From the NCBI GenBank assembly GCA_050179645.1, contig JBFXEX010000003.1, positions 1-64,000 on the forward strand: a stretch of 64,000 nt of DNA, read 5' to 3'. A program made the position numbers and the translations under genes. This DNA comes from VAZQ01 sp050179645 (GTDB lineage Bacteria > Pseudomonadota > Alphaproteobacteria > Rhizobiales > Xanthobacteraceae). The notes beneath the pieces are model-generated. The model saw nothing but the letters and a program-made list of their open reading frames with translations, was not told where the DNA came from and searched no databases. Numbering within the stretch: the stretch's first letter is position 1; every line of letters begins with the position of its first letter. Positions 61,200 through 64,000 of this stretch are shown here, one piece after another.

Positions 61200-61250
61200 A
61201 TCGTCATTCTTCGAGGTTCGCGCCACGCGCGAGCACCTCAGGGTGACCGA
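61200..61250. repeat. Short palindromic repeat, family 6
   Basis: A CGTCATTCTTCGAGG-type left side and CCTCAGGGTGACC right side around a CGCGCCACGCGCG core, 72-base gap between the small ABM-like gene and the M20 gene. Similar TCATTC-CGAGG elements are common between genes in Bradyrhizobium relatives. Confidence 0.55.
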
Positions 61251-61268
61251 ACAGGAATTGGAGCAAGC

Positions 61269-62669
61269 ATGACGCCGTCCGAAGCCCTGCCCGCCGTGCT
61301 CGACAAGATCGACGCCAATCTCGACCAGAGCCTGGAGCGGTTGTTCGATTTCCTGCGTATCCAGTCGATCTCGACCGACATGGCCTACAAGGACCAGTGC
61401 AAGGCGGCTGCGGAATTCGTCGCCAAGGACTTGAGCAGCATCGGCTTCGACACCAGCGTGCGGCCGACCGGGGGGCACCCGATCGTGGTCGGCAAGGCGA
61501 ACGGCGCCGAGCATGGCAAGGCGCCGCATGTGCTGTTCTATGGCCACTACGACGTGCAGCCGGTCGATCCGCTCGAACTTTGGGAGACGCCGCCGTTCTC
61601 GCCGCGCATCGCCACGCTGCCGGACGGTCGCAAGGCGATCGTGGCGCGCGGCGCCTGCGACGACAAAGGCCAGGTGATGACCTTTGTCGAGGCGTGTCGG
61701 GCGTTCAAATCGGTCACCGGCTCGCTGCCGCTGCCGATCACCATGATGATCGAGGGCGAGGAGGAGTGCGGCTCGAACCATCTGTTCGGTTTCGTCAAGG
61801 ACAATGCCGACGAGTTCAAGCTCGACCTCGCGCTGGTCTGCGACACCAGCATGTGGGATCCCAAGACCCCGATGGTGACGACCTCGCTGCGCGGCCTGCT
61901 CTACGAGCAGGTCAACCTGACCTGCGCCGACCGCGACCTGCACTCCGGGCTATTCGGCGGCGCCGCGCAGAACCCGATCCGGGTGCTGGCGAAAATTCTG
62001 GCCGACATGCACGACAAGAACGGCAAGGTCACCATCCCGGGCTTCTACGACGGCGTGAAGGACCTGCCGAAGGACATCAAGGCCGACCTCGCCAAGCTCA
62101 AGCTCTCGCCCAAGGAGTTTCTCGGGCCGGTCGGCCTCAAGGTTCCGGCCGGCGAAAAGAACCGCATGCTGATCGAGCAGATCGCCACGCGCCCGACCGC
62201 CGAGATCAACGGCATCATCGGTGGCTATACCGGCGAGGGGGCGAAGACCGTCATCCCCGGCAAGGCGATGGCGAAGGTGTCGTTCCGCCTGGTCGGCAAG
62301 CAGAATCCCGAGAAGATCCGCAAGGCGTTCCGCGCCTTCGTCAAGGCGCGGCTGCCGGCCGATTGCAAGGTCGAGTTCAGCAATTTCGCCGGCGCGCCGG
62401 CAATCGAACTGCCGTTCGACAGCGCGGCGCTGGCCAAGACCCGTACGGCGCTGTCCACCGAATGGGGCCGGAAGGCGATCACCATCGGGGAGGGGGGCTC
62501 GATCCCGATTGTCGGCGACTTCAAGCGCGTGCTCGGCATGGACACCATCATGGTGGGGTTCGCGCTCGACGACGACCGCGTGCATTCGCCGAACGAAAAG
62601 TTCGATCTGACGAGCTTCCACAAGGGCGCGCGCTCATGGGCGCGCATCCTGGCGGCGCTGGCGGGGTAG
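61269..62669 (+). CDS. M20-family metallopeptidase (dipeptidase type)
   Basis: A 466-residue M20 peptidase using two Zn ions. Ligands and catalytic residues: FYGHYDVQPVDP (His, Asp), ARGACDDKGQ (bridging Asp), MIEGEEECGS (catalytic Glu plus Glu ligand), DTSMWDP (Asp) and DDDRVHSPNEKF (last His). The dimerisation lid lies between about 200 and 330, starting with TSLRGLLYEQVNLTCADRDLHSG. Type is close to carnosine/di-peptidases (M20.xxx cytosolic dipeptidases). Cytoplasmic, no signal peptide. Start ATG 61269 after a GGAGC site. Standalone gene. Confidence 0.95.
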   Translation: MTPSEALPAVLDKIDANLDQSLERLFDFLRIQSISTDMAYKDQCKAAAEFVAKDLSSIGFDTSVRPTGGHPIVVGKANGAEHGKAPHVLFYGHYDVQPVDPLELWETPPFSPRIATLPDGRKAIVARGACDDKGQVMTFVEACRAFKSVTGSLPLPITMMIEGEEECGSNHLFGFVKDNADEFKLDLALVCDTSMWDPKTPMVTTSLRGLLYEQVNLTCADRDLHSGLFGGAAQNPIRVLAKILADMHDKNGKVTIPGFYDGVKDLPKDIKADLAKLKLSPKEFLGPVGLKVPAGEKNRMLIEQIATRPTAEINGIIGGYTGEGAKTVIPGKAMAKVSFRLVGKQNPEKIRKAFRAFVKARLPADCKVEFSNFAGAPAIELPFDSAALAKTRTALSTEWGRKAITIGEGGSIPIVGDFKRVLGMDTIMVGFALDDDRVHSPNEKFDLTSFHKGARSWARILAALAG

Positions 62670-62779
62670 CTGAATCTCGGTTCACATGCACTCTACTCAT
62701 GCGCTCTGCCGGCACGGAACACCGGAACTCGGCGCCTGCGATCGTGTTGTCCTATGCAGCAATCGCGAAGGAGGAACCG

Positions 62780-63013
62780 ATGGTACAACCGACGTCAATC
62801 TCGCCGCATATGGAGGTCGTGGGTTCCGACGGCATTCATGTCGGCACCGTCGATCACATGGAGGGCGCCGATCAGGTCAAGCTGACCAAGTCCGATCAGG
62901 CGGCCGGCGGCGAGCATCACTTCATCCCGCTGGCCTGGGTCGAGCGGGTCGATGATAAGGTTCATCTCAGGCAGGCTGCCGCTGAAGCCAAGGCGCGCTG
63001 GAAGACCCACTGA
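62780..63013 (+). CDS. DUF2171 domain-containing protein
   Basis: A 77-residue protein, MVQPTSISPHMEVVGSDGIHVG, then TVDHMEGADQVKLTKSDQ and HHFIPLAWVERVDDKVHLRQ, the DUF2171 (PRC-barrel-like) pattern of small stress-type proteins. A strong GGAGGA ribosome site lies about five bases before the ATG. PRC-barrel-like proteins bind ribosomes, RNA or photosystem parts, but DUF2171 has no known role; in relatives such genes respond to general stress. Ends KARWKTH. An opposing frame overlaps its last 52 bases. Confidence 0.85.
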   Translation: MVQPTSISPHMEVVGSDGIHVGTVDHMEGADQVKLTKSDQAAGGEHHFIPLAWVERVDDKVHLRQAAAEAKARWKTH

Positions 63014-63348
63014 GAGCATGAGCGGCGCGCGGCGGCTGAGGCTGTTGCCGCGCGCCGGTCGTTGCAGCTTGATGTTGGCCGCGCGAATAGGCCGCAATCC
63101 TTGAATTGCCAATAATCCCGAGATTGCTGCTGGATCATTTTGAGCGACAGCCGCATGGCGCCCTCGCTGGAGGCTCGCCGGTGGGCGCCGAAGATACGAA
63201 AATTTTCATCGAATGCGAGTTCGGTTCTCGGCATGGGACCGAAGGCCCTGGCGACGCGCATTAATTCCAGATAGCTTATGTTGTTTACCGGTCGAGGGAC
63301 GTCTCGCGGTGGCGAGATGACGTCCAACGATCGCGCGATCTGACTCAT
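62962..63348 (-). CDS. Doubtful antisense-overlapping small protein
   Basis: A 128-codon frame overlapping the end of the DUF2171 gene. The first 90 residues look protein-like (AFDENFRIFGAHRRAS, SLKMIQQQSRDYWQFKDCG), with no rare-codon bias, while the last 35 are Ala/Arg/Cys-rich and lie antisense to coding DNA. Weak purine site upstream (AAGCGGA). No family recognised. It fills a 406-base gap between DUF2171 and the next gene, which otherwise holds nothing clear. Listed as a possibility only. Confidence 0.25.
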   Translation of the reverse strand: MSQIARSLDVISPPRDVPRPVNNISYLELMRVARAFGPMPRTELAFDENFRIFGAHRRASSEGAMRLSLKMIQQQSRDYWQFKDCGLFARPTSSCNDRRAATASAAARRSCSQWVFQRALASAAACLR

Positions 63349-63419
63349 TCCGCTTCTGCAGCCTGTCCTGCGGAGCGCGAATTGGTTCGGCGAATGACCT
63401 GGAACCGAGGGAGTTCGTT

Positions 63420-64000
63420 ATGAAATTTGTCGGCCTTGTGCATAGCGGCTCAGAGCACATGTTTGTGAATGCCATCAGAGCGCTCAAGCGCGCTCTGCCG
63501 CCGGATGTCGAACTGCTCGCCAAGTATGCTGATGATGACGAGGCGAGACTTAAGGCCCTGGCCTCCGGCCTCGTCAAGGATGGTGACGAAGGCCGGCTGC
63601 AGGTGATCGTTGCCGCAGGCGGCCCCGGGCCCGCTCTCGTCCTGCAGAAATTGACCAAGACGATTCCGGTGGTCTTCACGACCGTGGTCAATCCGGAAGA
63701 AATCAAGCTTGTCGCCGACCTCAAGAAGCCCGGCTACAACCTGACGGGAATGGCCGGCCAAACGACCGAACTGGACCCGACGCGGCTCAAAACCCTGGCT
63801 TCCTGGGCCGAAATCGGCATCAAGAAAAACGACAAGATCGGCGTGCTCATTGCCGACAACAGGGTCAAGAAGCTTGAACACTACAAGCGTCTGGAGAAAA
63901 TGGCGAAGGATCTGGGTCTCAGTCTGAGGCCGAGAGAGGCGGCGACGGTGACGGATATCCGAAATGCCTTTGCCGATTTCGGCAACGACAGAGGGCTGTC
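63420..64000 (+). CDS. ABC transporter substrate-binding-like protein (PF04392 type), 3' end cut off
   Basis: The frame opens at ATG 63420 after GAGGGAG and stays open to the last base, so about 193 residues are seen. It begins MKFVGLVHSGSEHMFVNAIRA, then VIVAAGGPGPALVLQKLTKTIPVVFTTVVNPEEIKLV and KKPGYNLTGMAGQTTELDPTRL, the typical core of the TrpX/YtpA-like ABC substrate-binding family (PF04392). Family members normally carry a signal peptide; this one has none: residue 3 already starts the first strand. It may therefore work in the cytoplasm as a sensor. The C-terminal lobe is outside the window. Confidence 0.85.
   Translation, partial: MKFVGLVHSGSEHMFVNAIRALKRALPPDVELLAKYADDDEARLKALASGLVKDGDEGRLQVIVAAGGPGPALVLQKLTKTIPVVFTTVVNPEEIKLVADLKKPGYNLTGMAGQTTELDPTRLKTLASWAEIGIKKNDKIGVLIADNRVKKLEHYKRLEKMAKDLGLSLRPREAATVTDIRNAFADFGNDRGL

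Overview
The window is GC-rich, densely coding chromosomal DNA from an alphaproteobacterium, most likely Hyphomicrobiales of the Bradyrhizobium/Rhodoplanes/Pseudolabrys kind. Reasons: two families I associate with this order (TIGR03808 twin-arginine repeat protein, TIGR03809), DUF6494, several Bug-type tricarboxylate-transporter binding proteins, a LexA-type box of the alphaproteobacterial GAAC-N7-GAAC form, and dispersed palindromic repeats of a style common in Bradyrhizobium relatives. No rRNA, tRNA, transposase, phage block or CRISPR array was seen. Both ends cut a gene: minC on the left and an ABC-type substrate-binding protein on the right.

Layout. 1-1792: minC (partial), minD, minE. 1805-6326: small conserved genes, a cupin and a VOC dioxygenase-like protein in a minus-strand run ending at a terminator, an acetamidase/formamidase and a PilZ protein. 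6541-9358: an MFS transporter, a Bug protein and an exported GlcG/HbpS protein. 9579-14228: a four-gene plus-strand operon for a modified nucleotide sugar (oxidoreductase, SDR epimerase, C-methyltransferase, nucleotide-sugar dehydrogenase), followed by an L,D-transpeptidase.

15419-35168 is a catabolic region: alpha/beta hydrolase, ThDP enzyme and CoxL-like molybdenum hydroxylase subunit on the minus strand; Rieske ferredoxin, small protein and amidohydrolase on the plus strand; IlvD/Edd dehydratase; a second CoxL-like subunit; a UbiD decarboxylase; LigA/LigB extradiol dioxygenase; another Bug protein; and aspartate dehydrogenase. Inside it sits a RecD-like helicase with a recognisable SOS operator. 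Together these suggest breakdown of aromatic or heterocyclic acids. Neither molybdenum hydroxylase has its FAD or 2Fe-2S partner subunit here.

35470-41584: an ECF sigma/anti-sigma pair, a repeat-rich gap, TIGR03809, an old-yellow-enzyme reductase, an aldehyde dehydrogenase and a DMT exporter. 41592-45824: a five-gene minus-strand operon of the arsenosugar-biosynthesis type (DUF3750, ArsS radical SAM, metallophosphoesterase, two glycosyltransferases) with GTGA start/stop overlaps. 45922-47292: a TIGR03808 gene split by an in-frame TAA. Then pyroglutamyl peptidase, MeaB, a large secreted SGNH hydrolase and a lipoprotein.

52155-57986: folP-folB-folK-mutA-mutB in one minus-strand run, linking pterin synthesis to methylmalonyl-CoA mutase, with MeaB nearby. 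58056-64000: DUF4332, a HerA-like ATPase with a small partner, an M20 peptidase, DUF2171, and the start of a substrate-binding protein without a signal peptide. At least seven palindromic repeat elements lie between genes; two share a 36-bp identical segment and two others form an inverted pair.
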